Assembly: GCF_018531445.1 (NCBI RefSeq)
Contig: NZ_JAHDTH010000038.1
Location: forward strand, 1 to 46,516
Length of the DNA: 46,516 nucleotides
Source of the DNA: Pseudonocardia lacus
Lineage (GTDB): Bacteria; Actinomycetota; Actinomycetes; Mycobacteriales; Pseudonocardiaceae
Direction: 5' to 3'
Under the pieces are notes generated by a model. It saw only the letters and a program-made list of their open reading frames with translations. It made no database searches and was not told the origin of the DNA. Below, in pieces: positions 1 to 10,334 of this stretch. The translations under genes and the position numbers were made by a program. Position 1 is the first letter of the stretch. Each line of letters starts with the position of its first letter.

Positions 1-803
1 TCGAGCGGGTGTGGGGGCTGGCCGAGGGCGCGCTGCCGTCCGCGCCGGGCCGCGACACGGCGGCCATCCTGGCCGCCGCCGCGTCCGGCGAGCTGGGCGC
101 GCTGGTGGTCGGCGGGGTCGACCCGACCGACCTGGCCGACCCGGCCGCCGCGCTGGCCGCGCTGGCCGAGGTGGGCTTCCTGGTCAGCCTGGAGCTGCAG
201 GCCTCGCCGGTCACCGAGCTGGCCGACGTGGTCCTCCCGGTCGCGCCCGACGCGCAGCGCGCCGGCAGCTACCTGAACTGGGAGGGGCGGCGCCGCGAGT
301 TCGGCCCGGCCCTGGACGCCACCGGTGTCCTGCCCGACTGCCGCGTCCTGGACACGCTGGCCGTCGAGATGGACGTCGACCTGTTCACCCAGACCCCGGC
401 CGCCGCACTGGGCGACCTGGAGCGCCTGGGCTACGCCACGGGCCCCGCGCCGGCCCCGCCGACCGGGTCCGCTCGCCCGCTGCCCCGGCTGGGCTACGGG
501 CAGGCCGTGCTGGCCACCTGGCGGCAGCTGATCGACGACGCGGCGCTGCTGGTGGACGAGCCTGCGCTGGCCGGCACCGCCCGCCCGGCGTACGCGCGGA
601 CGAACGCCGCCACCGCCGAGCGCCTCGGGCTCACCCCGGGCGAGCCGGTGACGGTGAGCACCGACCGCGGCGCGGTGACGCTGCCGCTGGCCCTGGCCGA
701 CCTGCCCGACGGCGTGGTCTGGCTGCCGGGCCGCTCCGGCGACTCGCACGTCCGGTCCCGGCTGGGCGCCGGGCACGGCGATCTGGTGGGGGTGACAGCA
801 TGA
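1..803 (+). CDS. nuoG: NADH-quinone oxidoreductase subunit G, C-terminal part (cut by window edge)
   Basis: The frame is already open at the window start, so only the last ~267 residues are seen. It carries the end of the molybdopterin-oxidoreductase-like domain ([13 protein letters not shown]; later [20 protein letters not shown], typical of the NuoG catalytic-like fold) and a C-terminal dinucleotide-binding-type beta domain ([21 protein letters not shown]). In complex I, NuoG sits in the peripheral arm and carries Fe-S clusters in its N-terminal part, which lies outside this window. The stop overlaps the nuoH start as ATGA. The identity is supported as much by the downstream nuoHIJKLMN order as by the sequence. 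Confidence 0.9.
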   Translation, partial: ERVWGLAEGALPSAPGRDTAAILAAAASGELGALVVGGVDPTDLADPAAALAALAEVGFLVSLELQASPVTELADVVLPVAPDAQRAGSYLNWEGRRREFGPALDATGVLPDCRVLDTLAVEMDVDLFTQTPAAALGDLERLGYATGPAPAPPTGSARPLPRLGYGQAVLATWRQLIDDAALLVDEPALAGTARPAYARTNAATAERLGLTPGEPVTVSTDRGAVTLPLALADLPDGVVWLPGRSGDSHVRSRLGAGHGDLVGVTA

Positions 804-2095
804 CCGAAACCCAGATGCTGCTGGCCGACGACCCGATCTGGCTCGTCCTGATCAAGGTCGTCGCGCTGTTCGCGATCGGGGTCGTGCTGACCCTGTTCAT
901 GATCAACTGGGAGCGCAAGGTCGTCGGGCGGATGCAGCAGCGCCCGGGCCCCAACCGCACCGGCCCCGGCGGTTGGCTGCAGTCGCTGGCCGACGGCCTC
1001 AAGCTGGCCTTCAAGGAAGACATCATGCCGGCGGCGGCCGACAAGCGGGTGTACTTCATCGCCCCGGTCATCTCCACCGTCCCGGCGTTCGTGGCCTTCT
1101 CGGTGATCCCGTTCGGCGGGAAGGTCACGATCTTCGGCGAGGAGACGGTGCTGCAGCTGGTCGACCTGCCGGTCGGCGTGCTGGTGGTGCTGGCCTGCTC
1201 CTCGATCGGGGTCTACGGCATCGTGCTCGGCGGCTGGTCGTCCGGCTCGCCGTACCCGCTGCTGGCGGCGCTGCGCTCGGCGGCCCAGGTGATCTCCTAC
1301 GAGATCGCGCTGGGCCTGTCGATCGTCGGGGTCGTCCTCTACGCCGGGTCGCTGTCCACCGCCGACATCGTGGCCGCGCAGGCGAGTTCGTGGTTCGTGC
1401 TGCTGCTCATCCCGTCGTTCGTGGTGTTCACGATCGCCATGGTCGGCGAGACGAACCGAGCGCCGTTCGACCTGCCGGAGGCGGAGTCGGAGCTGGTCGG
1501 CGGGTTCCACACCGAGTACTCGTCGCTGAAGTTCGCGCTGTTCTTCCTGGCCGAGTACGTGAACATGGTGACGGTCTCGGCGATGGCCACCACGCTGTTC
1601 CTCGGCGGCGGGATGTGGCCGTGGCCGCTGTCGGCGCTCAACGCCAACGGCTGGCTGCAGATGATCGCGTTCCTGATCAAGACGCTGATCTTCCTGTTCG
1701 TGTTCATCTGGCTGCGCGGCACGCTGCCGCGGTTCCGCTACGACCAGTTCATGCGCCTGGGCTGGAAGGTACTGGTGCCGGGCAGCCTGCTGTGGATCCT
1801 GACGATCTTCGCGATCCGGGCCTGGCGCTCCACCGGCGGTTCGACCACCGCGCTGCTGGTGACCGTGGGCATCCTGCTGGTGGCGGTGCTGGTGATCGCC
1901 TTCCTGGTGCCCGAGCGCAAGCAGAAGGAACAGACGATCGAGCTGGCCTCGGACTTCCCGGTGCCACCGCTCGACCTCAAGGTCCCGACCAAGCCCGCGC
2001 GCCGCAAGCGCCGCGACCGCTCCGTCGGCACCGGCCGCACGCGCGAGCCCGCCCTCGCCAGCGGCGCCCCCGCCAAGGAGGACGACGATGTTTGA
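800..2095 (+). CDS. nuoH: NADH-quinone oxidoreductase subunit H (membrane)
   Basis: This 431-aa multi-spanning membrane protein is the complex I subunit that forms the quinone-access channel at the membrane/peripheral-arm interface. Family signatures are present: [18 protein letters not shown] near the N-terminus, [20 protein letters not shown], and [20 protein letters not shown] followed by [15 protein letters not shown]. About eight hydrophobic segments are visible. The C-terminal ~60 residues form a basic, proline/arginine-rich tail, longer than in E. coli and common in actinobacteria. The ATG overlaps the nuoG stop, and the gene end overlaps nuoI by 8 nt, so translation is probably coupled. 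Confidence 0.97.
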   Translation: MTETQMLLADDPIWLVLIKVVALFAIGVVLTLFMINWERKVVGRMQQRPGPNRTGPGGWLQSLADGLKLAFKEDIMPAAADKRVYFIAPVISTVPAFVAFSVIPFGGKVTIFGEETVLQLVDLPVGVLVVLACSSIGVYGIVLGGWSSGSPYPLLAALRSAAQVISYEIALGLSIVGVVLYAGSLSTADIVAAQASSWFVLLLIPSFVVFTIAMVGETNRAPFDLPEAESELVGGFHTEYSSLKFALFFLAEYVNMVTVSAMATTLFLGGGMWPWPLSALNANGWLQMIAFLIKTLIFLFVFIWLRGTLPRFRYDQFMRLGWKVLVPGSLLWILTIFAIRAWRSTGGSTTALLVTVGILLVAVLVIAFLVPERKQKEQTIELASDFPVPPLDLKVPTKPARRKRRDRSVGTGRTREPALASGAPAKEDDDV

Positions 2096-2630
2096 GTTCT
2101 TCAAGGGCTTCGGCGTGACCTTCGGGACGATGTTCAAGAAGGTCGTCACCGAGGAGTACCCGGAGAACTTCCCGCCGGCCGCGCCCCGCTACCACGGCCG
2201 CCACCAGCTCAACCGCCACCCGGACGGGCTGGAGAAGTGCGTGGGCTGCGAGCTGTGCGCCTGGGCCTGCCCGGCCGACGCGATCTACGTCGAGGGCGGT
2301 GACAACACCGAGGAGGAGCGCTACTCGCCCGGTGAGCGCTACGGCGCGGTCTACCAGATCAACTACCTGCGCTGCATCGGCTGCGGCCTGTGCATCGAGG
2401 CCTGCCCGACCCGCTCGCTGACGATGACCAACTTCTACGAGCTGGCCGACGACAACCGGCAGGACCTGATCTACACCAAGGAGCAGCTGCTCGCGCCGCT
2501 GCTGGAGGGCATGGAGCAGCCGCCGCACCCGATGCGCCTGGGCGAGCACGAGCAGGACTACTACGTCCAGGGCCCGAGGCTGGCCAGGACCGGCGCCAAG
2601 GGCGACCCGGTGGGGGAGCAGGTCAGGTGA
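2088..2630 (+). CDS. nuoI: NADH-quinone oxidoreductase subunit I (2x[4Fe-4S] ferredoxin)
   Basis: This 180-aa ferredoxin-like subunit carries clusters N6a and N6b and passes electrons towards the terminal N2 cluster of complex I. Two classical CxxCxxCxxxCP motifs are seen: [12 protein letters not shown] (about residues 46-57) and [12 protein letters not shown] (about 96-107). An N-terminal helix ([15 protein letters not shown]) is the usual membrane-contact helix. The ATG at 2088 is preceded by AAGGAGG (2076-2082), a strong ribosome-binding site lying inside the end of nuoH. The TGA overlaps the GTG of nuoJ. Confidence 0.98.
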   Translation: MFEFFKGFGVTFGTMFKKVVTEEYPENFPPAAPRYHGRHQLNRHPDGLEKCVGCELCAWACPADAIYVEGGDNTEEERYSPGERYGAVYQINYLRCIGCGLCIEACPTRSLTMTNFYELADDNRQDLIYTKEQLLAPLLEGMEQPPHPMRLGEHEQDYYVQGPRLARTGAKGDPVGEQVR

Positions 2631-3595
2631 ACGTGCTGGAGTTCCTCGCGCAAGCCCCGCCACCGCCCGCGGTCGACACGGTCACCACCGGCGAGGCGAT
2701 CACCTTCTGGGTGCTCGGTCCGCTGGCCCTGCTCGGCGCGCTGGGCATGGTGCTGGCCCGCAACGCGGTGCACTCGGCGCTGTGCCTGGTCGGCACGATG
2801 TTCTCGCTGGCGGTGTTCTACATCGTCCAGCAGGCCCCGTTCCTGGGCTTCGTGCAGATCATCGTCTACACCGGCGCGATCATGATGCTGTTCCTGTTCG
2901 TGCTGATGCTGGTCGGGCGCGACAGCTCCGACTCGGTCGTCGAGGTGCTGCGCGGGCAGCGGCTGGCCGCGCTCCTGCTCGGCCTCGGCCTGGCGGTGCT
3001 GCTGGTCGCCACCATCGGCCCGTCGCTCACCTCCGTGCAGCCGGTCGGCCTGGCCGCTGGCGACGCGGGCTCCAACGGCAACGTCACCGGCATCGGGACG
3101 CTCGTCTTCACCGAGTACCTGTTCGCCTTCGAGCTCACCTCGGCGCTGCTGATCACCGCGGCGCTCGGCGCGATGGTGCTGGCCTACGCCCAGACCAGGG
3201 CGCACGCCAAGCGCACCCAGCGCGAGACGGTCGAGGCGCGGCTGCGCGGCGAGCACGACCGGATCTCCCCGCTGCCCGGCCCCGGCGTGTTCGCCACCGG
3301 CAACTCGGTGGCCGTGCCCGCCCTGCTGCCCGACGGCTCGATCGCCCCGGAGTCCATCTCGGCGATCATCGACGCCACCCCGGTGCAGGAGGCGGAGCCC
3401 CGGGCGGTCGACGCCCACTCCATCACCGGCACCCCGTCCACGGGGGGCGGCCAGCAGGCCGTCGTGGACGCCCCCGGCGACGACCGCGAGGGCGTCGCCG
3501 GCGCACTGGCCGGCACGACCGGCGGTCGCGGCGACGCGAGCGTCGGCGGTCGCGGCGACGGCCGTCCCAGCGGGACCGAGGAGAACCAGCCGTGA
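2627..3595 (+). CDS. nuoJ: NADH-quinone oxidoreductase subunit J (membrane)
   Basis: This 322-aa membrane subunit lies in the proton-pumping arm of complex I. The first ~190 residues hold five hydrophobic segments, including the family pattern [20 protein letters not shown]. The GTG start overlaps the nuoI stop (GTGA). The protein is much longer than E. coli NuoJ (~184 aa). The extra C-terminal ~130 residues are low-complexity and predicted disordered, with a duplicated GGRGD encoded by a 16-nt direct repeat at 3521-3536 and 3545-3560. Such tails are common in actinobacterial NuoJ, and no function for the tail is evident here. Confidence 0.96.
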   Translation: MNVLEFLAQAPPPPAVDTVTTGEAITFWVLGPLALLGALGMVLARNAVHSALCLVGTMFSLAVFYIVQQAPFLGFVQIIVYTGAIMMLFLFVLMLVGRDSSDSVVEVLRGQRLAALLLGLGLAVLLVATIGPSLTSVQPVGLAAGDAGSNGNVTGIGTLVFTEYLFAFELTSALLITAALGAMVLAYAQTRAHAKRTQRETVEARLRGEHDRISPLPGPGVFATGNSVAVPALLPDGSIAPESISAIIDATPVQEAEPRAVDAHSITGTPSTGGGQQAVVDAPGDDREGVAGALAGTTGGRGDASVGGRGDGRPSGTEENQP

Positions 3596-3891
3596 CCCCG
3601 ACGTACTACCTGCTGCTCTCGGCGCTGCTGTTCTCCATCGGCGCCGTGGGCGTGCTCGTGCGCCGCAACGCGATCGTGGTGTTCATGTGCATCGAGCTGA
3701 TGCTGAACGCGGTCAACCTGACCCTGGTGACCTTCGCCCGGATCAACGGCCAGCTCGACGGCCAGGTGATGGCGTTCTTCGTCATGGTCGTGGCCGCGGC
3801 CGAGGTCGTGGTCGGCCTGGCCATCATCATGTCGATCTTCCGCACCCGCCGGACGGCGTCGGTCGACGACGCCAACCTGCTCAAGTACTGA
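3592..3891 (+). CDS. nuoK: NADH-quinone oxidoreductase subunit K (membrane)
   Basis: This 99-aa protein has three transmembrane helices and the MrpC-like fold. NuoK contributes two buried glutamates to the proton path of complex I. Both are visible: one in [15 protein letters not shown] (about residue 36) and one in [15 protein letters not shown] (about residue 72). The length matches the family (~100 aa). The GTG overlaps the nuoJ TGA by GTGA. After the stop there is a 29-nt gap, then a Shine-Dalgarno sequence serving a 19-codon micro-ORF before nuoL. Confidence 0.97.
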   Translation: MTPTYYLLLSALLFSIGAVGVLVRRNAIVVFMCIELMLNAVNLTLVTFARINGQLDGQVMAFFVMVVAAAEVVVGLAIIMSIFRTRRTASVDDANLLKY

Positions 3892-3920
3892 GCCGTACTG
3901 AACCACTGAGGAGCTCCCCG

Positions 3921-3980
3921 GTGCCCCCCGTCCCCACCTCCCGCGCGGTCCGCCGGACCGCCGGTACGAGCCCGTGCTGA
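3921..3980 (+). CDS. 19-aa micro-ORF in front of nuoL (possible coupling leader)
   Basis: GAGGAG at 3908-3913 sits 7 nt before a GTG at 3921 that opens a 19-residue frame ([19 protein letters not shown]). Its TGA at 3978-3980 overlaps the nuoL GTG at 3974. nuoL itself has no Shine-Dalgarno sequence, and its frame has no earlier ATG, GTG or TTG after the TGA at 3899. I infer that ribosomes load on the micro-ORF and re-initiate on nuoL. The peptide resembles nothing I know and may not matter as a protein. Confidence 0.4.
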   Translation: MPPVPTSRAVRRTAGTSPC

Positions 3981-5980
3981 CCGCGGTCCCGCCGGTCGAG
4001 CTGCCCGAGATCGGGGCCGCCTCCGGCGCCGCGTCGCTGGCCTGGCTGCTGTTCGTGCTGCCCGCGCTGGGCGCGCTGGTGCTGTTCGTGACCGGCCGCC
4101 GGGCCAACGCGTGGGGGCACTGGCTCGGCGTCGCGACGGTGCTGGCGTCGTTCGCGATCGGGCTGGCGATCTTCTTCGAGACCCTGGGCCTGAGCCCCGA
4201 GCAGCGCACCCGCGAGCTGCACCTGTTCGACTGGATGTCGGTCGGCTCGTTCACCGTCGACTTCGGCGTCCGGCTCGACCCGCTCTCGCTGACGTTCGTG
4301 CTGCTGATCACCGGTGTCGGGTCGCTGATCCACATCTACTCGGTCGGCTACATGGCCCCCCACGCCGGCGGCGACGGCGACGACGACCACGCCGAGCCCG
4401 GCGGCGACTCGTCGCGGCGGCGGTTCTTCGCCCAGCTCAACCTGTTCGTCGCGGCGATGCTGGTGCTCGTCCTCGGCAACAACTTCGTGCTGCTCTACCT
4501 CGGCTGGGAGGGCGTCGGCCTGGCGTCCTACCTGCTGATCGGCTTCTACCAGGACCGCCCGTCCGCGGCCACGGCGGCCAAGAAGGCGTTCCTGATGAAC
4601 CGGGTCGGCGACGTCGGCCTGGCCATCGCGATCTTCCTGCTCTGGCTCGAACTGGGCACCGTGCAGTACAGCGAGGTCTTCGAGCGCATCGGCGAGGTCG
4701 GCGCGCCCACCCTGGTCGCCATCACCGTCATGCTGCTGCTCGGCGCGTGCGGCAAGTCCGGCCAGTTCCCGCTGCAGGCGTGGCTGCCCGACGCGATGGA
4801 GGGCCCGACCCCGGTCTCGGCCCTGATCCACGCGGCGACGATGGTCACCGCGGGGGTCTACCTGATCGCCCGGTCCGGCCCGATCTACAACCTGACCGAG
4901 ACCGGCCGGCTGGTCGTCACCCTGGTCGGCGTGGTCACCCTGCTCATCGGGGCGATCATCGGCTGCGCCTACGACGACATCAAGAAGGTGCTGGCCTACT
5001 CCACGGTCAGCCAGATCGGCTACATGTTCCTGGCCGTCGGGCTCGGCCCGGCCGGCTACGCGCTGGGCATCTTCCACCTGCTCACGCACGGCTTCTTCAA
5101 GGCCGGGCTGTTCCTCGGCGCCGGTTCGGTCATGCACGCCATGAACGACGACGTCGACATGCGCCGCTACGGCGGGCTGGCCCGGCACATGCCGATCACC
5201 TTCGTCACGTTCGGCCTGGGCTACCTGGCGCTGATCGGCTTCCCGCTGCTGTCGGGCTACTTCTCCAAGGACGCCATCATCGAGGCGGCGTTCGGCCAGG
5301 AGGGCTGGCAGGGCTGGGTGTACGGCGGCGCGGCCACGCTGGCCGCCGGGCTCACCGCCTTCTACATGACCCGGCTGGTGCTGATGACGTTCTTCGGCGA
5401 GAAGCGCTGGCAGAACCTGAAGTCGGCGGACGGGCACGACTACCACCCGCACGAGTCGCCGGTCACCATGACCGCGCCGATGATCGTGCTGGCGATCGGG
5501 TCGGTCGGGGCGGGCGCGATCCTGTCCGGCATCGGGCTCACCGAGTGGCTGGCGCCCTCGCTGGGCGAGCTGCGGGAGTCCGAGCACGGGGTGCTGCCGC
5601 ACGCGGTCATCCCGTGGCTGGTCGTCGGGATCTCCGCACTCGGGGTGCTGATCGCCTACCTGGTCGTCGGCCGGCGGCCCACGCCGGTCGAGCGCCCGGA
5701 GCGGGTCTCGCTGCCGGTCCGCGCGGCCCGCCGCGACCTCTACGCCAACGCCATCAACGAGACCTTCATCGCCCGCCCCGGCACCTGGCTCTCCCGGGCG
5801 CTGGTCTTCGTGGACAACCGCGGGGTCGACGGCGTGGTCAACGGCACCGCCGCCCTGCTGGGCGGCAGCTCCGGGCGGTTGCGCCGGTTCCAGACCGGGT
5901 TCGTCCGGTCCTACGCGCTGTCCATGCTCGGCGGCTCGGTCCTGGTGATCGCGGCGATGCTGGCGGTGCGGTTCGCATGA
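3974..5980 (+). CDS. nuoL: NADH-quinone oxidoreductase subunit L (antiporter-like)
   Basis: This 668-aa antiporter-like proton-pumping subunit is the distal end of the complex I membrane arm, with the long C-terminal amphipathic helix region. Signatures include [19 protein letters not shown], with the Glu of TM5 (WEGVGL), [53 protein letters not shown] split over the central helices, and the invariant Lys of KSGQFPL. A soluble acidic insert ([19 protein letters not shown]) follows TM3. The GTG at 3974 is the first possible start and overlaps the stop of the preceding micro-ORF. The stop overlaps the nuoM ATG (ATGA). Confidence 0.97.
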   Translation: MLTAVPPVELPEIGAASGAASLAWLLFVLPALGALVLFVTGRRANAWGHWLGVATVLASFAIGLAIFFETLGLSPEQRTRELHLFDWMSVGSFTVDFGVRLDPLSLTFVLLITGVGSLIHIYSVGYMAPHAGGDGDDDHAEPGGDSSRRRFFAQLNLFVAAMLVLVLGNNFVLLYLGWEGVGLASYLLIGFYQDRPSAATAAKKAFLMNRVGDVGLAIAIFLLWLELGTVQYSEVFERIGEVGAPTLVAITVMLLLGACGKSGQFPLQAWLPDAMEGPTPVSALIHAATMVTAGVYLIARSGPIYNLTETGRLVVTLVGVVTLLIGAIIGCAYDDIKKVLAYSTVSQIGYMFLAVGLGPAGYALGIFHLLTHGFFKAGLFLGAGSVMHAMNDDVDMRRYGGLARHMPITFVTFGLGYLALIGFPLLSGYFSKDAIIEAAFGQEGWQGWVYGGAATLAAGLTAFYMTRLVLMTFFGEKRWQNLKSADGHDYHPHESPVTMTAPMIVLAIGSVGAGAILSGIGLTEWLAPSLGELRESEHGVLPHAVIPWLVVGISALGVLIAYLVVGRRPTPVERPERVSLPVRAARRDLYANAINETFIARPGTWLSRALVFVDNRGVDGVVNGTAALLGGSSGRLRRFQTGFVRSYALSMLGGSVLVIAAMLAVRFA

Positions 5981-7626
5981 ACGGAGGCAACGTGCTGCTG
6001 CTCCTCCTGCTGCTGGTGCCGTTCGTCGGCGCGGTGGCGGTCGCCCCGCTGCGGGCCAACGACGCGCTGGCCAAGCAGGTCGCCATGGGCTTCGCCGCGG
6101 TCTCGCTGGTGCTGACCGCGCTCACCTGGTCCAGCTACTCGGTGGCCGACGCCGCCGACGGCACCCGGTTCCAGCTGGAGTTCGGCGTCGACTGGATCCC
6201 CGCCTTCGGCACCCGGTTCGCGTTCGGCGTCGACGGCATCGCGCTGGTGATGCTGGCGCTGATCGCCGTGCTGGTGCCGATCGTGATGGGCTTCTCCTGG
6301 GCCGAGAAGCTGCCGGAGGGTCGCACCGCGGCCGGGTTCTTCTCGCTGCTGCTGGCCACCCAGGGCACGCTGGTCGGGGTCTTCGCGGCCACCGACGTGT
6401 TCCTGTTCTACGTGTTCTTCGAGGCCATGCTGATCCCGATGTACTTCCTGATCGGGCGCTTCGGCGGCCCGCGCAGGCAGTACGCGGCGGTCAAGTTCTT
6501 CCTGTTCTCGCTGCTCGGCGGCCTCATCATGCTGGCGTCGGTGATCGGGCTGTTCGTGGTCAGCGGCGAGCGGCTGGGCCAGGGCACGTTCACCTGGGCC
6601 GACCTGCAGCGCATGGCGGAGTCGGTGCCCGAGTCCACCCAGATCTGGCTGTTCCTCGGGTTCTTCGCGGCCTTCGCGATCAAGGCGCCGCTGGTGCCGC
6701 TGCACACGTGGCTGCCCGACGCCGGTGCCGAGGCCCCGGTCGGGGCGGGCGTGCTGCTCGTCGGCGTGCTGGACAAGGTCGGCACGTTCGGGTTCCTGCG
6801 CTACTGCCTGCCGCTGTTCCCGGCAGCCTCGCAGACGCTGGCCCCGCTGGTGCTCACGCTGGCCGTCATCGGCGTCCTGTACGGCGCGCTGCTGGCCGTC
6901 GGCCAGACCGACATGAAGCGGTTCGTCGCCTACACCTCGATCGCCCACTTCGGGTTCATCGCGCTGGGCATCTTCTCGTTCTCCAGCCAGGCGCTCTCCG
7001 GCGCGGCGCTCTACATGGTCAACCACGGCATCTCGACCGGCATGCTGTTCATCGTGGTCGGCCTGCTGATCGCGCGTGGCGGCTCCCGCCTGGTCGACGA
7101 CTACGGCGGCGTGCACAAGGTGGCGCCGCTGCTGGCCGGCGCGTTCCTGGTGGCCGGTCTCAGCTCGCTGGCCCTGCCCGGCACCAACTCGTTCGTCAGC
7201 GAGTTCCTGGTGCTGGTGGGCTCGTTCCCGCGCCAGCCGGTGTTCACGATCCTGGCCACGGTCGGCATCATCTTCGCCGCGCTGTACGTGCTGTGGATGT
7301 ACCAGCGCACCATGCAGGGCCCGCTGCGCGGCGCGGCCGTGCTGGGCGCGCTGGAGCGTGCTGTGCCGTCTGCCGCCTCCGCGGGAGGAAGTACGTCGGC
7401 GGGCGGCGGACCGGGCACCATGCTCGACCCGGCCGTCTCGGCCAAGCGCGACGGCGTGGGCTTCCCCGACCTGAGCGGGCGGGAGATCGCGGTGCTGACC
7501 CCGCTGATCGTGCTCATCCTGGTTCTCGGCTTCTTCCCCGGCCCGGTGCTCGACGTGATCGAGCCGTCGGTGGCGGCCACCATGACCGAAGTGGGTCTCG
7601 GCGACCCGGTGGGAGGACTGCGGTGA
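5977..7626 (+). CDS. nuoM: NADH-quinone oxidoreductase subunit M (antiporter-like)
   Basis: This 549-aa proton-pumping subunit of the complex I membrane arm shows [17 protein letters not shown] with the conserved TM5 Glu, [37 protein letters not shown] with the pumping-channel Lys residues, and [15 protein letters not shown]. The ATG overlaps the nuoL stop. An alternative in-frame GTG at 5992 lies only 4 nt after GGAGG (5983-5987), too close to be clearly better. Near the C-terminus (about 463-500) there is a Ser/Gly/Ala-rich cytoplasmic insert whose DNA is less regular than its surroundings. The nuoN GTG overlaps its stop. Confidence 0.97.
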   Translation: MNGGNVLLLLLLLVPFVGAVAVAPLRANDALAKQVAMGFAAVSLVLTALTWSSYSVADAADGTRFQLEFGVDWIPAFGTRFAFGVDGIALVMLALIAVLVPIVMGFSWAEKLPEGRTAAGFFSLLLATQGTLVGVFAATDVFLFYVFFEAMLIPMYFLIGRFGGPRRQYAAVKFFLFSLLGGLIMLASVIGLFVVSGERLGQGTFTWADLQRMAESVPESTQIWLFLGFFAAFAIKAPLVPLHTWLPDAGAEAPVGAGVLLVGVLDKVGTFGFLRYCLPLFPAASQTLAPLVLTLAVIGVLYGALLAVGQTDMKRFVAYTSIAHFGFIALGIFSFSSQALSGAALYMVNHGISTGMLFIVVGLLIARGGSRLVDDYGGVHKVAPLLAGAFLVAGLSSLALPGTNSFVSEFLVLVGSFPRQPVFTILATVGIIFAALYVLWMYQRTMQGPLRGAAVLGALERAVPSAASAGGSTSAGGGPGTMLDPAVSAKRDGVGFPDLSGREIAVLTPLIVLILVLGFFPGPVLDVIEPSVAATMTEVGLGDPVGGLR

Positions 7627-9230
7627 GCTTCATCGCGCAGGCGGTGCCGCTGGAGGTACCGCCGATCGACTACGGGGCCATCGCCCCGCTGCTCATCGTG
7701 CTCGGCATGGCCTGCATCTCGGTGCTGGTCGAGGCCTTCCTGCCGCGCCACCAGCGCTGGCCGGTCCAGGTAGCGCTGACGCTGGTCACACTGGTCGGCG
7801 CGGGCCTGGCGCTGGGCCTGTACGCCGGCACCGGCCCCGATGGCATCACCACGCTGGCCGACGCCGTCGCCGTCGACCCGCCCACGCTGTTCCTGTGGGG
7901 CACGCTGCTGGCGCTGGCGCTGGGCAGCGTCCTGCTCATCGCCGACCGCTCGGTCGAGCCGGGCGGGGCCTTCCTGGCCTCGGCCGAGAGCCGGGCCGCG
8001 GTGGTCGGCGTCGGGGGCTCGCGCGCCGGTGGCGTCGGCCGGTCGGCCGAGGAGCGCGGTTACGGCTCGCCCGACCAGGCGCCCACCATGCAGACCGAGG
8101 TCTTCCCGTTCACGCTGTTCGCGCTCGGCGGGATGATGACCTTCGTCGCGGCGAACGACCTGCTGACGATGTTCATCGCGCTCGAGGTGCTGAGCCTGCC
8201 GCTGTACCTGATGTGCGGGCTCGCCCGGCGCAGGCGGCTGCTGTCGCAGGAGGCGGCGGTCAAGTACTTCCTGCTCGGCGCGTTCGCCTCGGCGTTCTTC
8301 CTCTACGGCCTGGCGCTCATCTACGGCTACGCGGGCACCATCCGCTTCCCGGAGATCGCCGACTCCGTCGTCGCCTCGCCGATGTCCGACGCGCTGCTGC
8401 TGGGCGGGCTCGCCCTGCTGGTGGTCGGGCTGATGTTCAAGGGCTCGGTCGGCCCGTTCCACACCTGGACGCCCGACGTGTACCAGGGCGCCCCGACGCC
8501 GGTCACGGCGTTCATGGCGGCCTGCACGAAGGTCGCCGCGTTCGGCGGCATCCTGCGGGTGCTGCACGTCGCGTTCGGCGACTCCCGCTGGGAGTGGCGG
8601 GGCGTGCTGTGGGCCGTGGCCATCGCCTCGATGGCGATCGGCGCGGTCATCGGCCTCACCCAGACCGACGTCAAGCGGATGGTCGCCTACTCCTCGGTGG
8701 CCCACGCCGGCTTCCTGCTCATCGGTGCGATGTCCATCACCGAGCAGGGCGTCTCGGGCACGCTGTTCTACCTGCTGGCCTACGGCTTCACCACGCTGGC
8801 CGTGTTCGGCGTGATCAGCCTGGTCCGCGACGCCGACGGCGAGGCGACGCACCTGTCCCGGTGGGCGGGTCTGGCCAAGCGTTCTCCGGTGCTCGCCGCG
8901 GTGATGACCTTCCTCCTGCTCGCACTCGCCGGTATCCCGCTGACCAGCGGGTTCACCGCCAAGTTCGCGGTGTTCGCGGCGGCCCTGGAGGACGGGATGG
9001 CCCCGCTGGTGGTCATCGCGCTGGTCGCCAGCGCGGTGGCGGCGTTCTTCTACATCCGGGTCATCGTGCTGATGTACTTCAGCGAGCCGGCCGAGGACGG
9101 CCCCGCGGTCACCGTGCCGGGCGCCTTCACCACGGCCGCCATCACCCTCGGCGTCCTGATCACCCTGGTGCTTGGGATCGTCCCCACACTCGCTCTGGGC
9201 TGGGCCGGGGCCGGCGGCTTCGTAGGCTGA
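7623..9230 (+). CDS. nuoN: NADH-quinone oxidoreductase subunit N (antiporter-like)
   Basis: This 535-aa third antiporter-like subunit is the last gene of the nuo operon. Seen: LLTMFIALEVLSLPLYLMCG (TM5 Glu), KYFLLGAFASAFFLYGLALIYG, MFKGSVGPFHTWTPDVYQGAPTPVTAFMAACTKVAAFGG across the channel helices, and VKRMVAYSSVAHAGFLLIG. An extra loop of about 45 residues (SRAAVVGVGGSRAGGVGRSA and following) interrupts the region after TM3. The GTG overlaps the nuoM stop, with GGGAGG at 7611-7616. A likely promoter for the next gene is embedded in its final codons. Confidence 0.97.
   Translation: MSFIAQAVPLEVPPIDYGAIAPLLIVLGMACISVLVEAFLPRHQRWPVQVALTLVTLVGAGLALGLYAGTGPDGITTLADAVAVDPPTLFLWGTLLALALGSVLLIADRSVEPGGAFLASAESRAAVVGVGGSRAGGVGRSAEERGYGSPDQAPTMQTEVFPFTLFALGGMMTFVAANDLLTMFIALEVLSLPLYLMCGLARRRRLLSQEAAVKYFLLGAFASAFFLYGLALIYGYAGTIRFPEIADSVVASPMSDALLLGGLALLVVGLMFKGSVGPFHTWTPDVYQGAPTPVTAFMAACTKVAAFGGILRVLHVAFGDSRWEWRGVLWAVAIASMAIGAVIGLTQTDVKRMVAYSSVAHAGFLLIGAMSITEQGVSGTLFYLLAYGFTTLAVFGVISLVRDADGEATHLSRWAGLAKRSPVLAAVMTFLLLALAGIPLTSGFTAKFAVFAAALEDGMAPLVVIALVASAVAAFFYIRVIVLMYFSEPAEDGPAVTVPGAFTTAAITLGVLITLVLGIVPTLALGWAGAGGFVG
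9223..9228 (+). promoter_or_regulatory. Candidate leaderless -10 element for the polyprenyl synthase
   Basis: TAGGCT fits the actinobacterial TANNNT -10 pattern and lies exactly 6 nt before the GTG at 9235, which has no convincing Shine-Dalgarno sequence. It overlaps the end of nuoN. No clear -35 is seen. It implies that the synthase can be transcribed separately from nuo. Confidence 0.5.
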
Positions 9231-9234
9231 GGGG

Positions 9235-10236
9235 GTGTCCGTTAACGCGATCGCCGGTGTAGAGGTCGACGACCCCCAACTGGCGGATGCCCTCATGGTG
9301 GGTCTCGACCGGGTCGAGGACGTCCTGCACCGCGAGGTGCGGAGCGACTTCACCTTCGTCGCCGAGACCTCCCTGCACCTGATCGATGCCGGCGGGAAGC
9401 GCTTCCGGCCGTTGTTCACCCTGCTCGCCGCGCAGACCGGCCCCCGCCCCGACTCGGACGATGTGGTCCGCGCGGCGGTGGTGGTGGAGCTGATCCACCT
9501 GGCCACGCTCTACCACGACGACGTGATGGACGCGGCCACCATGCGCCGGGGCGCGGAGAGCGCGAACTCCCGCTGGGACAACTCGGTGGCCATCCTCACC
9601 GGCGACTTCCTCTTCGCCCACGCGTCGCGGCTCGTCGCCGACCTCGGCCCGGAGGCCGTGCGGATCATCGCCGAGACGTTCGCCGAGCTGGTCACCGGCC
9701 AGATGCGGGAGACCCGCGGCCCGCAGCCCGGCGAGGACCGCGTCGGGCACTACCTGACGGTCATCGCCGAGAAGACCGGCTCGCTGATCGCCACCTCGGG
9801 CCGCTACGGCGGGATGTTCTCCGGCTGCCCGCCCGAGCAGGTGGCGTCGCTGCAGCGCTTCGGCGCCCTGATCGGCACCGCCTTCCAGATCTCCGACGAC
9901 GTCATCGACATCGCCTCGCCGTCGGCCAGCTCGGGCAAGACGCAGGGCACCGACCTGCGCGAGGGCGTGCACACCCTGCCGATGCTCTACGCGGTCGAGG
10001 GCACCGACGAGGGCTCGGAGCGGCTGCGCAAGCTGCTGTCGCGCCCGATCACCGACGACGCCGAGATCGCCGAGGCGCTGGAGCTGCTGCGGGCGGGCGA
10101 CGGGGTGGCGCGCACCCGGGAGTTCCTGGCCGAGCAGGCCGCCGCGGCCCGCCACCAGCTCGTCGACCTGCCGCCGTGCCCGGCGACCGACGCGCTGGCC
10201 TCGCTGACGACGTACGTGGTCGACCGCACCGGCTGA
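9235..10236 (+). CDS. Long-chain polyprenyl diphosphate synthase
   Basis: This 333-aa all-helical isoprenyl diphosphate synthase condenses IPP with an allylic diphosphate. Both aspartate-rich motifs are present: LYHDDVMDAATMRR (first, DDxxD) and FQISDDVIDI (second, DDxxD), plus the substrate-binding GGKRFRPL. Small residues before the first motif (HLATLYHDD) argue for a long-chain product. In actinomycetes such a gene often follows nuoN and supplies the menaquinone side chain; that role is inferred from family and place. The GTG start is chosen from the leaderless -10 at 9223. An inverted repeat follows the stop. Confidence 0.9.
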   Translation: MSVNAIAGVEVDDPQLADALMVGLDRVEDVLHREVRSDFTFVAETSLHLIDAGGKRFRPLFTLLAAQTGPRPDSDDVVRAAVVVELIHLATLYHDDVMDAATMRRGAESANSRWDNSVAILTGDFLFAHASRLVADLGPEAVRIIAETFAELVTGQMRETRGPQPGEDRVGHYLTVIAEKTGSLIATSGRYGGMFSGCPPEQVASLQRFGALIGTAFQISDDVIDIASPSASSGKTQGTDLREGVHTLPMLYAVEGTDEGSERLRKLLSRPITDDAEIAEALELLRAGDGVARTREFLAEQAAAARHQLVDLPPCPATDALASLTTYVVDRTG

Positions 10237-10254
10237 CCGCGCCCGACCGATCGA

Positions 10255-10284
10255 CCGGCGGTCAATCGAACGGTTGACCGCCGG
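10255..10284. terminator. 11-bp perfect inverted repeat, possible terminator or operator
   Basis: CCGGCGGTCAA (10255-10265) is repeated inverted as TTGACCGCCGG (10274-10284) around an 8-nt loop. It lies between the synthase stop and the ABC operon start at 10335. There is no T-run after it, so it would be a GC-only actinobacterial-type terminator. An operator for the ABC/two-component operon is the alternative. Confidence 0.5.
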
Positions 10285-10334
10285 CGCGTGGCTCGGGTGA
10301 TGGATCGGCCCGCCCGGCGCCGCAGGCTACCGGT

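Noticed and set aside
494..2149. Long open frame on the minus strand across nuoH
   Set aside because: It is a shadow of high third-position GC: composition is His/Arg/Gln/Asp-rich without domains, and nuoH on the other strand is unmistakable.
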